NCBI GenBank assembly: GCA_947474565.1
Contig: CANJIS010000001.1
Coordinates: 151,245-215,244 of the forward strand
Direction: 5' to 3'
Length of the DNA: 64,000 nucleotides
Source of the DNA: Alphaproteobacteria bacterium
GTDB taxonomy: Bacteria > Pseudomonadota > Alphaproteobacteria > Micropepsales > Micropepsaceae
A program made the position numbers and the translations under genes. The notes under the pieces are model-generated. The model saw only the letters and a program-made list of their open reading frames with translations, did no database searches and had not been told where the DNA came from. Position 1 is the stretch's first letter. Every line of letters starts with the position of its first letter. Positions 54,821-63,814 of the stretch are shown piece by piece.

Positions 54821-55540
54821 TTAGCGAAAGCCGTCCGCGGCGCGGGAAGCGGGATCGGCCAGCAACACCGGACGTTCGCGATAATATTGCGGCCAGATCT
54901 TCTTCAAGGCGGCGATCTTGGGCAGATCGTTGACGATGATGTAGGGCTGGGTGGGATTATTGATCAGATAGTCCTGATGATAATCCTCGGCTTTATAAAA
55001 GCCCTTCAGCGCTTCGACTTTGGTGACGATGGGGCCTGAGAACAGCTTCGCCGCCTGAAGCTGGGCGATATAGGCGTTGGCGGTGGCTTGCTGGCCCGGA
55101 TTGGCAAAGAAGATTTCCGAGCGATAGCTGGTGCCGCTGTCCGGGCCCTGGCGGTTGAGTTCGGTCGGGTCATGCGCCACCGAGAAATAGATCTGCAAAA
55201 TCTTGCCGAAGGAAATCTGGCGCGGATCAAACGTGATCTGCACCGCTTCGGCGTGGCCGGTGGTTTCGGTGGTCACTTGCGGATAGGTGGCGGTGTTCTT
55301 GGCGCCGCCGGAATAACCGGCCACCACCTGGGTGACGCCCTTCACATGTTCAAACACGCCCTGCTGGCCCCAGAAGCAACCGCCGGCCAGCACCGCCACT
55401 TCGGTGGCGGCGTCGTTGGCCGGATCCATCGCGGGCGCGGGAATGGGTTTGCGCAAATCGTCAGCCCTTGATGCGGATAGCGGGGCGGCCGACATGAAAA
55501 GACCGAGAGAAAGAGCGGCGAGAACCGACGAAGTCTTCAT
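54821..55540 (-). CDS. msrA: Peptide-methionine (S)-S-oxide reductase, exported
   Basis: The 239-residue enzyme repairs S-methionine sulfoxide. It has a signal peptide (MKTSSVLAALSLGLFMSAAP, cleavage near SRA) and the catalytic GGCFWG with C55. It continues VVAGYSGG, TTETTGHAEAVQITFDP and GTSYRSEIFF. AGGAGA precedes the ATG. With the exported msrB at 50832 it gives a complete periplasmic methionine repair pair, encoded separately. Confidence 0.96.
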   Translation of the reverse strand: MKTSSVLAALSLGLFMSAAPLSASRADDLRKPIPAPAMDPANDAATEVAVLAGGCFWGQQGVFEHVKGVTQVVAGYSGGAKNTATYPQVTTETTGHAEAVQITFDPRQISFGKILQIYFSVAHDPTELNRQGPDSGTSYRSEIFFANPGQQATANAYIAQLQAAKLFSGPIVTKVEALKGFYKAEDYHQDYLINNPTQPYIIVNDLPKIAALKKIWPQYYRERPVLLADPASRAADGFR

Positions 55541-55584
55541 GGAAAATCTCCTGTACCAGTCTATTCGGCGCGCACGCCCGGCGG

Positions 55585-56823
55585 TTACACGAATTTTTTC
55601 GCCGCCTCGCCAATCGCATCATACACCAGATCGAGTTCCGCCGCAGTGACGCAATAAGGCGGCATGACATAGATGGTGTTGCCCAGGGGTCTGAGCAAGA
55701 CGCCCTTTTCCAGGAAAAACCGGGCCAGATTGGGGCCGATGCCAGACAGATAGCCGGGATCGCTCACTTTCAAATCCAGCGCCGTGACGGTGCCGATGCG
55801 GCGAAGGCCTGAAAACCGGGCGTCGGACTGGAAGCTGTCCAGACGCTGCTGCTGCGCCGCCGCCAGAGCCTGGATGCGGTCCAGCACCGGCTCGCTGTTC
55901 CAGAGCTCCAGGTTCGCCGCCGCCGCCGCACAGGCGATGGGATTTGCGGTGAAGGAACTGGAATGGAAAAATGTGCGGGCGCGGTCGGGCGAATAATGCG
56001 CCTGGAAAATCGCCTCGCTGGCCAGCGTCGCCGCCAGGGGCAGCGCGCCGCCGGTCAATCCTTTGGCCAGACACAGAATGTCCGGCGTCACACCCGCCTG
56101 CTCACACGCGAACAACGTGCCGGTGCGGCCAAAGCCGGTCAGCACTTCATCGGCGATCAGCAGCACGCCATGGCGCGCGCAGATTTTTTTCATCGCTGCC
56201 AGAATTTCCGGCGCATAGGTCAGCATGCCGCCCGCACCCAGCAGCAGCGGCTCCACGATCAGCGCGGCGGCATCGGGCGCAAGACGTTCGAGCGCCGCCA
56301 GGGTCTCTGTGGCCGAGCTATTCGGAAACGGCAGGCGGTCCACGTTATACAAAAGCGGTTCATACGGCGCGTTGAACAAGCCCCGTGTCCCCACCGCCAT
56401 CGTGCCGATGGTGTCGCCATGATAGGCATGCTCCAGCGCGATAATGCGGTGGCGGGGCTTGGGCTGTGCTTGCCAATAGCCCAGCGCCATTTTCAAACCC
56501 ACTTCCACCGCCGTCGAACCGCTGTCGGAGAAGAAGACGCGCGGAAGGCCTGTCATTTCGACCAGCCCGCGCGCCACATCTTCCGCCGGCTGATGGGTAA
56601 AGCTGGCGAAAATCACCTGATCGAGCTTTTTGCCCTGCGCTTCCACCGCCGCCATGATCTTGGGGTGGCGATGGCCATGGGTGATGACCCACCAGGAGGA
56701 AATGGCGTCCAGGATGCGCTTGCCGTCTTTATCGGTAAGCCATGCGCCCTCGCCCGTCTCGATCAGGGGGAAATCCGGCGTCAGCGCGTGTTGCGTAAAC
56801 GGATGCCAGATCGGGGAACTCAT
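55585..56823 (-). CDS. bioA: Adenosylmethionine-8-amino-7-oxononanoate aminotransferase
   Basis: The 412-residue PLP enzyme makes 7,8-diaminopelargonate for biotin. It starts IWHPFTQHALTPDFPLIETG, the BioA hallmark, and has ISSWWVITHGHRHPKI, LIADEVLTGFGRTGTLFACE with the PLP aspartate, and the lysine in ILCLAKGLTGG. It is the last gene of bioF-bioD-bioA and overlaps bioD in ATGA. Confidence 0.97.
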   Translation of the reverse strand: MSSPIWHPFTQHALTPDFPLIETGEGAWLTDKDGKRILDAISSWWVITHGHRHPKIMAAVEAQGKKLDQVIFASFTHQPAEDVARGLVEMTGLPRVFFSDSGSTAVEVGLKMALGYWQAQPKPRHRIIALEHAYHGDTIGTMAVGTRGLFNAPYEPLLYNVDRLPFPNSSATETLAALERLAPDAAALIVEPLLLGAGGMLTYAPEILAAMKKICARHGVLLIADEVLTGFGRTGTLFACEQAGVTPDILCLAKGLTGGALPLAATLASEAIFQAHYSPDRARTFFHSSSFTANPIACAAAAANLELWNSEPVLDRIQALAAAQQQRLDSFQSDARFSGLRRIGTVTALDLKVSDPGYLSGIGPNLARFFLEKGVLLRPLGNTIYVMPPYCVTAAELDLVYDAIGEAAKKFV

Positions 56824-57434
56824 TGGAAATCCCGCAGCGAAAATCCGGCGGCGAACGCCTTGGCGAGATTCCTGGCGTTCAGGCGCGGCAGGATAGGAAG
56901 CCGCCCCAGCCGTTTGGCCTTGCCCAGTTTGACGATGATGCGTTCGCTGTCTTCGTTGGCGTCACCGATGAAGGCGATGCCCAGCAGCGGAATTTTGCGT
57001 TTCCGGATCGCTTCCAGAGACAGCAGCGTGTGATTGATGGTGCCAAGGGTGGTGCGGGCGCACAGGATCAGCGGCGTCTTCCACCGCGCGAACACATCTA
57101 TATAGAGCGTGTCCTGCGTCAGCGGCACCAGCAAGCCGCCCGCGCCTTCCACGATCAGCGGCGCTTTGGTTTTGGGCAGCGCCAGCTTGGCGGGATCAAT
57201 GCGGATTTTTTCCGCACGCGCCGCCTTGTGCGGCGAGGCTGCCAGCTTGAGGCGATAGGTTTCCAGCAAGGCGGGCCGGCCGGAAAGCCGCCGCACGATT
57301 TGGCTATCGGTCTCTTCATCGAGCCCCGCCTGCACCGGCTTGAAGTAAACGCCCTTCAACGCGCCCGTCAGCGCGGCGCAGAATACCGTCTTGCCCAGCC
57401 CGGTATCGGTGCCGGTGACGACGAACCGCTTCAC
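56820..57434 (-). CDS. bioD: Dethiobiotin synthetase
   Basis: The 204-residue ATP-dependent carboxylase closes the ureido ring of dethiobiotin. The P-loop is in VTGTDTGLGKTVFCAAL (residues 5-21), followed by FKPVQAGLDEETDS and LIVEGAGGLLVPLT. It is somewhat short for the family but complete. It overlaps bioF and bioA by four bases on each side. Confidence 0.95.
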   Translation of the reverse strand: MKRFVVTGTDTGLGKTVFCAALTGALKGVYFKPVQAGLDEETDSQIVRRLSGRPALLETYRLKLAASPHKAARAEKIRIDPAKLALPKTKAPLIVEGAGGLLVPLTQDTLYIDVFARWKTPLILCARTTLGTINHTLLSLEAIRKRKIPLLGIAFIGDANEDSERIIVKLGKAKRLGRLPILPRLNARNLAKAFAAGFSLRDFQ

Positions 57435-58555
57435 GCCGGTTCCATCGCCGGCACCAGCGCATCCACCAGCCGGTCCAGCGAGCCCGCATCGGCATGCAGC
57501 GTCACCGCGATGCGCAGGCGCGCGGTGCCTTCGGGCACGGTGGGCGGCCGGATGGCGCGAATGTCGAAGCCCTGTTCCTTCAGCATGGCGGCGACGCGCA
57601 GCGCGCGCTCGTCGCTGCCCAGAAGAATGGGCTGGATCGGTGTGCCCGAGTGCACGATGTTCAAGCGCTTTTCCAGACTGTCATCCAGCAGCGCCACCAA
57701 CTCATGCAGCTTGTCGCGCTGATCGTCGGCGGCGGCCACCAGTTTCAAGGCGGCGCGTACGGTGGCCGCCATCAAAGGCGACGGCGCGGTGGAATAGATG
57801 AATCCGCGGGCGCGGTTGACCATGAAGTCGCGCAGATGTCTGGGCAACGTCACCAGCCCGCCCATCACACCCAACGCCTTGCCGCAGGTGTGCAGGCAGA
57901 TCACGTTCGGCTGGCCTTCATAGGGCGCGGCCAAACCACGGCCCTGCGCGCCATAAACGCCGGTGGCATGGCCATCATCCAGCATCAGCATGCAGTCATG
58001 TTGCTTGGCCAGCGCCGCCAGTTCAGACAAAGGCGCCTTGTCGCCATCCATGGAATAGATCGTTTCCACCGCGATCCAGATGCGGCCTTTGCCGCCATTG
58101 CTGCGCCAATGCTTGATCAGATTCTCGATGGCGCTGACATCGTTATGGGCAGTGGCGGCGATGGGAAATTGGCCGCGCAAGCCTTCGCGGATGCTGGCAT
58201 GGATCAGTTCGTCATGAATGAGCAGGTCTTCCCGGCGCGGCAAGGTGGCTGCCAGCGCCGCGTTGGCGGCAAAGCCGGTGGGGAAATAAAGCGCCGCTTC
58301 AGCATGGAAGAACTGGGCGGCTTCTTCTTCCAGCAGCTCATGCTCGGGATGATTGCCGCGCAGCAGGCGCGAGCCCCCGGCCCCGGCCGGCACGCCGCGA
58401 TCCAGCGCCGCGCGGACCGCGTCTTTCAGAACCTGGCTTTCGGCCAGCCCGAGATAATCGTTGGAGGTAAAATCCAGCCCGGCGCGGGACGCCAGCGACC
58501 TGAGGCGGTGCTTGCCCGCCAGCTCTTCCAGTATCTTTTGGTGTTCTTCAGCCAT
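57431..58555 (-). CDS. bioF: 8-amino-7-oxononanoate synthase
   Basis: The 374-residue PLP enzyme condenses pimeloyl-ACP/CoA with alanine, the first committed biotin ring step. Features are LDFTSNDYLGLAESQ, GAGGSRLLRGNHPEHELLEE, the D-D-GH motif in LMLDDGHATGVYGAQGRGLA and the lysine in CLHTCGKALGVMGG. The start at 58555 (MAEEHQKILEEL) fits the family; an ATG at 58567 is possible. No bioB or bioC is seen in the window. Confidence 0.95.
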   Translation of the reverse strand: MAEEHQKILEELAGKHRLRSLASRAGLDFTSNDYLGLAESQVLKDAVRAALDRGVPAGAGGSRLLRGNHPEHELLEEEAAQFFHAEAALYFPTGFAANAALAATLPRREDLLIHDELIHASIREGLRGQFPIAATAHNDVSAIENLIKHWRSNGGKGRIWIAVETIYSMDGDKAPLSELAALAKQHDCMLMLDDGHATGVYGAQGRGLAAPYEGQPNVICLHTCGKALGVMGGLVTLPRHLRDFMVNRARGFIYSTAPSPLMAATVRAALKLVAAADDQRDKLHELVALLDDSLEKRLNIVHSGTPIQPILLGSDERALRVAAMLKEQGFDIRAIRPPTVPEGTARLRIAVTLHADAGSLDRLVDALVPAMEPA

Positions 58556-58672
58556 GGCGGAACCCATCCCATAGGGCCCCGCCCCCAGGCAAGTCCCCAG
58601 CAAAACCCCACCCCTTTTTTGAACCAAAGTTGCGCGAGGGAGTTTGTTCCCTGATAGAGGGAGAGACATTAC

Positions 58673-58828
58673 ATGCTGAGAACCGTTCTACTGATCATAT
58701 TGATCCTGGCCCTGCTGGGCTCGTTTCCGCTTTGGCCCTATTCCATGGGCTGGGGTTACGGCCCCGGCGGCGGCGTCGGGTTGGTGCTGGTTATCCTGAT
58801 CGTCCTGATCGTCGCCGGACGCTTATGA
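58673..58828 (+). CDS. DUF3309 family small membrane protein
   Basis: A 51-residue gene runs from the ATG at 58673 to the TGA at 58826-58828, with GAGGGAGAG upstream. The peptide starts MLRTVLLIILILALLGSFPL, has WPYSMGWGYGPGGGVGL in the middle, and ends with a second hydrophobic helix. This is the DUF3309 pattern of tiny two-helix proteins found in stress-related loci of proteobacteria. Function is unknown. A strong terminator follows. Confidence 0.88.
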   Translation: MLRTVLLIILILALLGSFPLWPYSMGWGYGPGGGVGLVLVILIVLIVAGRL

Positions 58829-58847
58829 CCGCCCCCTGAAAACAAAA

Positions 58848-58877
58848 AAACGCCCCGGCATCACCGGGGCGTTTTGC
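58848..58877 (+). terminator. Rho-independent terminator after the DUF3309 gene
   Basis: AACGCCCCGG and CCGGGGCGTT form a perfect stem around a five-base loop. TTTTGCTTT follows on the plus strand, and an A-run precedes it, so it may work in both directions. Confidence 0.85.
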
Positions 58878-58888
58878 TTTCAACTCCC

Positions 58889-58945
58889 AGTCATGGCCCG
58901 CCAGGTGCGGGCCATCCAGGTGAACCAGACTCTTTTTAGAAGTCG
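58889..58945. repeat. Half-unit of family B repeat
   Basis: It reads AGTCATGGCCCGCCAGGTGC, then GGGCCATCCAGGTGAACCAG and ACTCTTTTTAGAAGT. It lines up with the left arm of the full copy at 8643 through CAGACTC...GAAGT. Confidence 0.75.
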
Positions 58946-58997
58946 TGCGCTCTCGCGTTTTCTGCTAGTTTTGCCGCGCAGATTTCCGGGCACCCCC

Positions 58998-59351
58998 ATG
59001 CGCTCCATCCAGCATTTTTTGCCGCCGGTTCTGGCTTTGGCGGCGCTTCTGGCGCTGGCGGGCTGCTATTCCGATCAGAAGAAGCAGTTGGCCCAATGCA
59101 GGACAACCGCCACCCGCACCGGCCCGGGCGAACCCTTGCGCTCCATCCGCAAATGCATGGACGACAACGGCTATAAATTCGTGGGCTTCGCCAACACCGA
59201 CGGCCCGACCGTGGAGTGCGACCTGCCCGCCATCATTCAGGGCAAGCCCAGCGAGACCGGCACCGATGCCTTGTGCTTCGAGCCCAAGGGCAAAATTGCA
59301 TTGCAGCTTTATCGTTGGGAAGTGCCGGTCAAACAGCCGGGCGAAAAATAA
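58998..59351 (+). CDS. Small lipoprotein, unknown function
   Basis: The 117-residue protein starts at the ATG at 58998 and has a lipoprotein signal with lipobox LALAGC. The mature part contains three further cysteines (QCRTTAT, RKCMDDNGYKF, VECDLP) plus one in LCFEPKG, so disulfides are likely. The KCMDDNGYKF segment recurs in many small bacterial lipoproteins of unknown role. The next gene in the same direction is the MBL hydrolase. Confidence 0.75.
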   Translation: MRSIQHFLPPVLALAALLALAGCYSDQKKQLAQCRTTATRTGPGEPLRSIRKCMDDNGYKFVGFANTDGPTVECDLPAIIQGKPSETGTDALCFEPKGKIALQLYRWEVPVKQPGEK

Positions 59352-59372
59352 AACCATCAAACGGGGGATGTC

Positions 59373-60431
59373 ATGATCATCAAGCGATTGCTGCTGACTG
59401 CTGTTGCCATTGCCGCGCTGGGCTCACCGGCCTTGGCGCAAAGCTATCCCCAAACCGTGGTGCCGCAGGGCAAGGGCCCCTACACCTTCCCCGAAGGCTA
59501 CCGCACCGATTTTCCCAAGATGGAATTTACGGTCGCGGAAAAATACGCGGCCAACATCTTTGTCCTGCGCGGCAATGAAGGCGTGGACATGACCCACCCG
59601 GAAGCGGGCGGCGGGCGCAGCGCCGTGCTGTTCGGGCCCGATGGCGCGCTGGTGGTGGATACCGAATATCCGCAGACCGGGGACAAGCAGCTGAAAGCCA
59701 TCCGCGCCTTCACCAATGCGCCGATCAAATATGTCATCAACACCCATGTCCATCCCGATCATTCCGGCAACAACGCCCTGTTCGCCAAAGAGGGCGCCAA
59801 GATCATCGCTTCGGAAAATCTGAAGATGGAAATGATGCCCAACCCGGCCGGGCCGCCACCGGCATCGGCGCCCGATCCCACCAGCTATCCCACACAGACT
59901 TATGCGTTTGATCCCGCCAACCCGGGCAAGCCCGCTATGACGCTGACCCTGAATGGCGAGACGGTGGACGTTATTCCCTTAGGGCCGGGCCATACCGGCG
60001 GCGACAGCGCCATCCGTTTTCAAAAAGCCAATGTCATCATGTTCGGCGATGTCATCCGCAATTTCGGCGGACCGTTCATCGATCAGGGCAATGGCGGCTC
60101 GATCCAGGGCGTCGTCGCCAGCATCGATCTGCTCAGCAAACTCGCCGACGACAAGACCACGCTGGCGCCAGGCCATGGCGCCCTGATGCACAAGAGCGAT
60201 CTGGTGCCGTTGCGCGCCATGTTCGTGGACCTGCTGGCCAAGAGCGACGCGCTGGTGAAGGCGGGCAAGACCATGGACGAGGTCAAGGCCGCCGATCTGA
60301 CCAAGCCGTATGAAAATGTCTGGCCCGGCTACAACAAGGCGGCTTCGGACCGTTTTGTCGAAGAACTGTATCTGGAAGCCAAGGGCCTGCCGCCGATTGT
60401 GAACGGCCGCCGCGCCATGCCGCGCCTCTGA
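59373..60431 (+). CDS. Exported MBL-fold metallo-hydrolase
   Basis: The 352-residue protein has a signal peptide ending PALAQS and a metallo-beta-lactamase fold. The zinc motif is INTHVHPDHSGNNALF (H125-x-H127-x-D129-H130), followed by LGPGHTGGDSAIRF and LAPGHGALMHKSDL. The family includes hydrolases and lactonases, and the substrate cannot be inferred. It shares direction with glcF, 37 bases downstream. Confidence 0.9.
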   Translation: MIIKRLLLTAVAIAALGSPALAQSYPQTVVPQGKGPYTFPEGYRTDFPKMEFTVAEKYAANIFVLRGNEGVDMTHPEAGGGRSAVLFGPDGALVVDTEYPQTGDKQLKAIRAFTNAPIKYVINTHVHPDHSGNNALFAKEGAKIIASENLKMEMMPNPAGPPPASAPDPTSYPTQTYAFDPANPGKPAMTLTLNGETVDVIPLGPGHTGGDSAIRFQKANVIMFGDVIRNFGGPFIDQGNGGSIQGVVASIDLLSKLADDKTTLAPGHGALMHKSDLVPLRAMFVDLLAKSDALVKAGKTMDEVKAADLTKPYENVWPGYNKAASDRFVEELYLEAKGLPPIVNGRRAMPRL

Positions 60432-60468
60432 AATTGCTCCATCCAGCGCGCCATGTTAGGTGCGCTGG

Positions 60469-61761
60469 ATGCAGACTTTCTTCAGCCCCGTGCAACTGGC
60501 CGATCCCGGCACCGCCGACGCCAATGTGCAATTGCGCACCTGTGTTCATTGCGGCTTCTGCACCGCCACCTGCCCCACCTATCTGCTGCTGGGCGATGAG
60601 CTGGATGGCCCGCGCGGCCGCATCTATCTGATCAAGGAGATGCTGGAGAAGGAACTGGAGCCGCCGCCCGGCACCATCACCCATCTCGACCGCTGCCTCA
60701 CCTGCCTGTCGTGCCAGACCACCTGCGGCGCAGGCGTGAACTATATGCATCTGCTGGATCATGCCCGCACCTATATCGAAGAGAAGAAAGCGCGCCCGGC
60801 AGGCGAACGCCTTATGCGCGCCGCGCTGGTGAAAGTGCTGAGCAACCGCAAACTGTTCCGGCTGGCAGTTTTCCTTGCCCGGCTGGCCAAGCCTTTCACC
60901 GCGCTGCTGCCGGGCTCATTAAAGGCGATGGTGCGCCAGGCGCCCGCGTCACTGCCCACGCCCAGCAAAACCGCCCTGCCCGGCACCTTCCCGGCGGACG
61001 GCCCAAGAATATCCCGCGTGGCGCTGCTGTCGGGCTGCGTGCAGCCGGTGCTGCAGCCTTCGATTGACGATGCGGCGGTGCGGCTGCTCACCCGTCACGG
61101 CGTGGAAGTGACGATCGCACAAGGCCAGGCCTGTTGCGGCGCCATGGCCCAGCATATGGGCGATGCGCACGGCGCCAAGGCCCGCGCCAAAGCCAACATC
61201 ATCGCCTGGGAAGCCGAAATGGCGCGCGGGCTGGATGCGATTGTCATCACCGCTTCGGGCTGCGGCACGGTGGTGAAGGATTACGGCTTCATGCTGCGGG
61301 ATGAACCCGAATGGGCGGCGCGCGCTGCGAAAATTTCCGACCTGACCAAAGACATCAGCGAAGTGCTGGCCGGGCTGAATTTGAAAGCCCCGGTCATCAC
61401 CAACGCGCCTGCCGTGGCCTATCACTCCGCCTGTTCGCTGCAACATGGCCAGAAGGTCAATGACGCGCCGCGCAATCTGCTCACCCGCGCCGGATTTACG
61501 GTCAAGGAAATCGGCGAAGGCCATATCTGCTGCGGCTCGGCCGGCACCTATTCCATGCTGCAGCCGGAACTGGCGGGCCGCCTGCGGGAACGCAAGTTGG
61601 CGAACATCCAGGCTACGGGCGCTTCCATAGTGGCGGCGGGCAATATCGGCTGCATCCAGCATCTGGCTGACAGACGTGGGGAAGTGGGTGGCGCGCGCAT
61701 GGTGCATACGGCGGAATTGCTGGATTGGGCGACCGGTGGGCCGAATCCGTCTGGACTTTAA
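60469..61761 (+). CDS. glcF: Glycolate oxidase iron-sulfur subunit
   Basis: The 430-residue protein has two 4Fe-4S ferredoxin-type motifs, CVHCGFCTATCPT (from C25) and CLTCLSCQTTC (near residue 76). Two CCG domains follow, with CCGAMAQHMGDAHGAK and CCGSAGTYSMLQPE. It transfers electrons from the GlcD/GlcE flavoprotein to quinone. The start at 60469 (MQTFFSPVQLADPG) matches the family. glcD and glcE are not in the window. Its TAA overlaps the convergent stop. Confidence 0.94.
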   Translation: MQTFFSPVQLADPGTADANVQLRTCVHCGFCTATCPTYLLLGDELDGPRGRIYLIKEMLEKELEPPPGTITHLDRCLTCLSCQTTCGAGVNYMHLLDHARTYIEEKKARPAGERLMRAALVKVLSNRKLFRLAVFLARLAKPFTALLPGSLKAMVRQAPASLPTPSKTALPGTFPADGPRISRVALLSGCVQPVLQPSIDDAAVRLLTRHGVEVTIAQGQACCGAMAQHMGDAHGAKARAKANIIAWEAEMARGLDAIVITASGCGTVVKDYGFMLRDEPEWAARAAKISDLTKDISEVLAGLNLKAPVITNAPAVAYHSACSLQHGQKVNDAPRNLLTRAGFTVKEIGEGHICCGSAGTYSMLQPELAGRLRERKLANIQATGASIVAAGNIGCIQHLADRRGEVGGARMVHTAELLDWATGGPNPSGL

Positions 61762-63683
61762 CGCGCCAGGAATTCGTCCCGCATCTTCTCAAAGGCCGCT
61801 TCCAGATTGCGGGTGAAGCGGCTGCTGTCGAACAAGGGCGTGGTGAGGCGATTGGCTTCCAGCTTCTGTTTCAGGGCGGCAAGACGGCTTGGGTTGTTGG
61901 CCAGCGCCAGCGCCAGCGTTTCATAGTCGTCCAGATTTTCGACGATCAATTCGTCCATGCCGATGGCGGTGTTGAGGCTGGCGGCCACGCGGCTGGGGAA
62001 ACCGCCGCCGATACAAGTCAGCACCGGCAGTCCAAGCCACAGCGCATCGCTGGCGGTGGTGTGGGCGTTGTACGGCAGCGTATCCAGAAACAGATCGGCC
62101 AGACGCTGGCGGGCCAGATGCGCGGCGGGCTCCATCCGCGGCGCAAAGACCAGGCGTTCCGCCGCCACGCCGCGCGCGGCAGTCTCGCGGCGCAGATTGG
62201 CCACTGCCTCATCGTTATCTTGCAGCAGCCACAGCACCGAACCGGGCACGGCGCCCAGCAGCCGCATCCAGATATCAAAAACAGGCGGCGTGATCTTCCA
62301 GTTGTTGTTGAAGCAGCAGAAGACGAAACCTTGGTCGGGCAAACCCGCTTCAAGGCGGCTCATCGTTGCGCCCGCCACGCGGGTGCGGTCATTGGGCTGG
62401 TAGCAATCGGGCAGATGCAGAATTTTTTCGGCATAAAAGGGCTGCTGCGCCAGCGGCAGCACCACCGCATCGGCCAGGATGTAATCCATGAAATCGGCGC
62501 CCATGGTGCCGGGATAGCCCAGATAATTGACCTGCACCGGCGCCGGGCGGTTGGCGAAGATCGCCGTCATCGCCTTGTCGGTCAGGCCTTTCAGGTCCAC
62601 GGCAATGTCCACGCCTTCATCGGCGATCAGCTCGGCGATGGCGGCAGCGCTGCCGCCTTCGACATGATGAAACTGGCCGAAGGCTTTTTTCACCCGCGCC
62701 CTGAGCGCACTGCCATCGTCGGGGCCGTAATCAATGGCGATGACGTCGAACCGGGTGCGGTCGTGTTTTTCCCACACTTCCACCATCAACTGGCTGGTGG
62801 CGTGGGTGTGAAAATCCGCCGAGCAATAGGCAAGCTTGATTTTATCGCCGGAGAACGGCTTGCCGCGCCACAGCGTCTCGCCGCGCGGCATGTCCGCCGT
62901 CAGATTGCCCACCGCCATCCGCATCAAGGCGGGATCGTCGCTATAGGGAAAAAGCCCGGCGGGCTGGATTTCGGTTTTGCCGGCGCGCAAGCCGGCGGCC
63001 AGCGCATCGCGGGTTTCATCCCAACGGCTCCAGTTGCAGGAATGGGCGGCGGCGAAGGCCATGCCGTTCAGGCTCTGACCGTTGCCGGGCGACAGCGCTT
63101 CGATTTTTGCGAAGGCCGCGGCGGCGTCACCGAAGCGCTTTAACTTCAGCAGCACCGTGGCGCGGTTGACCATGGCGGCAAAGCCATCCGGCTCCAGCGC
63201 CAGCGATTTGTCATATTGCGCCACCGCGTCTTCCAGGCGGCCCAGCCGCTCGCGGCTCAGCGCCGAAAAGAAAAAGGCATCGGCCAGGTCAGGCCATATC
63301 TGGGTGGCGCGGTCGAAACAGGGCAGCGACTCTTCCAGCCTGTGCAGCCGTTGCAGCGCGATACCCTTGCCCAGATGCGCCTGGGCCATGCCGGGCTGGA
63401 TCGCCAGGGCATTTTCGAAATCGCGCAAGGCCTCAGCGGGAAGCTTCAGCGCCAGCAGCGTGTCGCCGCGATTGTTCAGCGCCCCCGCCGCATTCGGCCG
63501 CTGCAACAGCACCGCGTCGAAATCGGAGCGCGCTTCGCTAAGCCGGTCCAGCGCCTTGAAGGCAGTGGCGCGGCCGAACAGGGCATTGAGATCGCGCGGG
63601 TTGGCGCGCAGCTCCGCTTCGAACGCGGCCAGGGCCTCGTCAAAGCGGCCCTGGGCCAAAAGCGCTTGCGCCGGATTCTGCAT
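61758..63683 (-). CDS. TPR-containing SPINDLY/OGT-family glycosyltransferase (GT41)
   Basis: The 641-residue protein has about six N-terminal tetratricopeptide repeats (residues 1-210) and a C-terminal GT41 domain like O-GlcNAc transferase and SPINDLY. Key stretches are YCSADFHTHATSQLMVEVWE, VDLKGLTDKAMTAIF, QVNYLGYPGTMGADFMDYIL and DTLPYNAHTTASDALWLGLP. It would glycosylate proteins in the cytoplasm; the target is unknown. It lies next to an IS3 end and a gene fragment. Confidence 0.93.
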   Translation of the reverse strand: MQNPAQALLAQGRFDEALAAFEAELRANPRDLNALFGRATAFKALDRLSEARSDFDAVLLQRPNAAGALNNRGDTLLALKLPAEALRDFENALAIQPGMAQAHLGKGIALQRLHRLEESLPCFDRATQIWPDLADAFFFSALSRERLGRLEDAVAQYDKSLALEPDGFAAMVNRATVLLKLKRFGDAAAAFAKIEALSPGNGQSLNGMAFAAAHSCNWSRWDETRDALAAGLRAGKTEIQPAGLFPYSDDPALMRMAVGNLTADMPRGETLWRGKPFSGDKIKLAYCSADFHTHATSQLMVEVWEKHDRTRFDVIAIDYGPDDGSALRARVKKAFGQFHHVEGGSAAAIAELIADEGVDIAVDLKGLTDKAMTAIFANRPAPVQVNYLGYPGTMGADFMDYILADAVVLPLAQQPFYAEKILHLPDCYQPNDRTRVAGATMSRLEAGLPDQGFVFCCFNNNWKITPPVFDIWMRLLGAVPGSVLWLLQDNDEAVANLRRETAARGVAAERLVFAPRMEPAAHLARQRLADLFLDTLPYNAHTTASDALWLGLPVLTCIGGGFPSRVAASLNTAIGMDELIVENLDDYETLALALANNPSRLAALKQKLEANRLTTPLFDSSRFTRNLEAAFEKMRDEFLAR

Positions 63684-63715
63684 TCCGGATGATTAAGACA
63701 GGATCGGGTTGGACG

Positions 63716-63814
63716 CTAGTGCGGCAGGGCGATGCGCCTGGCCGATACGCGCAAGCCGTTCAGGCCGCGCTGAACATAGCGCTGCTCCCAGCCGGTGAAT
63801 TCCTCGACCGAGAT
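63716..63814 (-). pseudogene. C-terminal fragment of an unrecognised gene, cut by an insertion sequence
   Basis: On the minus strand about 30 codons are open up to the TAG at 63716-63718 and encode SVEEFTGWEQRYVQRGLNGL followed by RVSARRIALPH. The bias and amino acid make-up look like a real C-terminus. The frame is lost at about 63814, where the IS3 end begins. I do not recognise the family. Confidence 0.45.

Noticed and set aside
58621..58672. Possible EcfG promoter before the DUF3309 gene
   Set aside because: TGAAC is present but no CGTT occurs 16-17 bases later.
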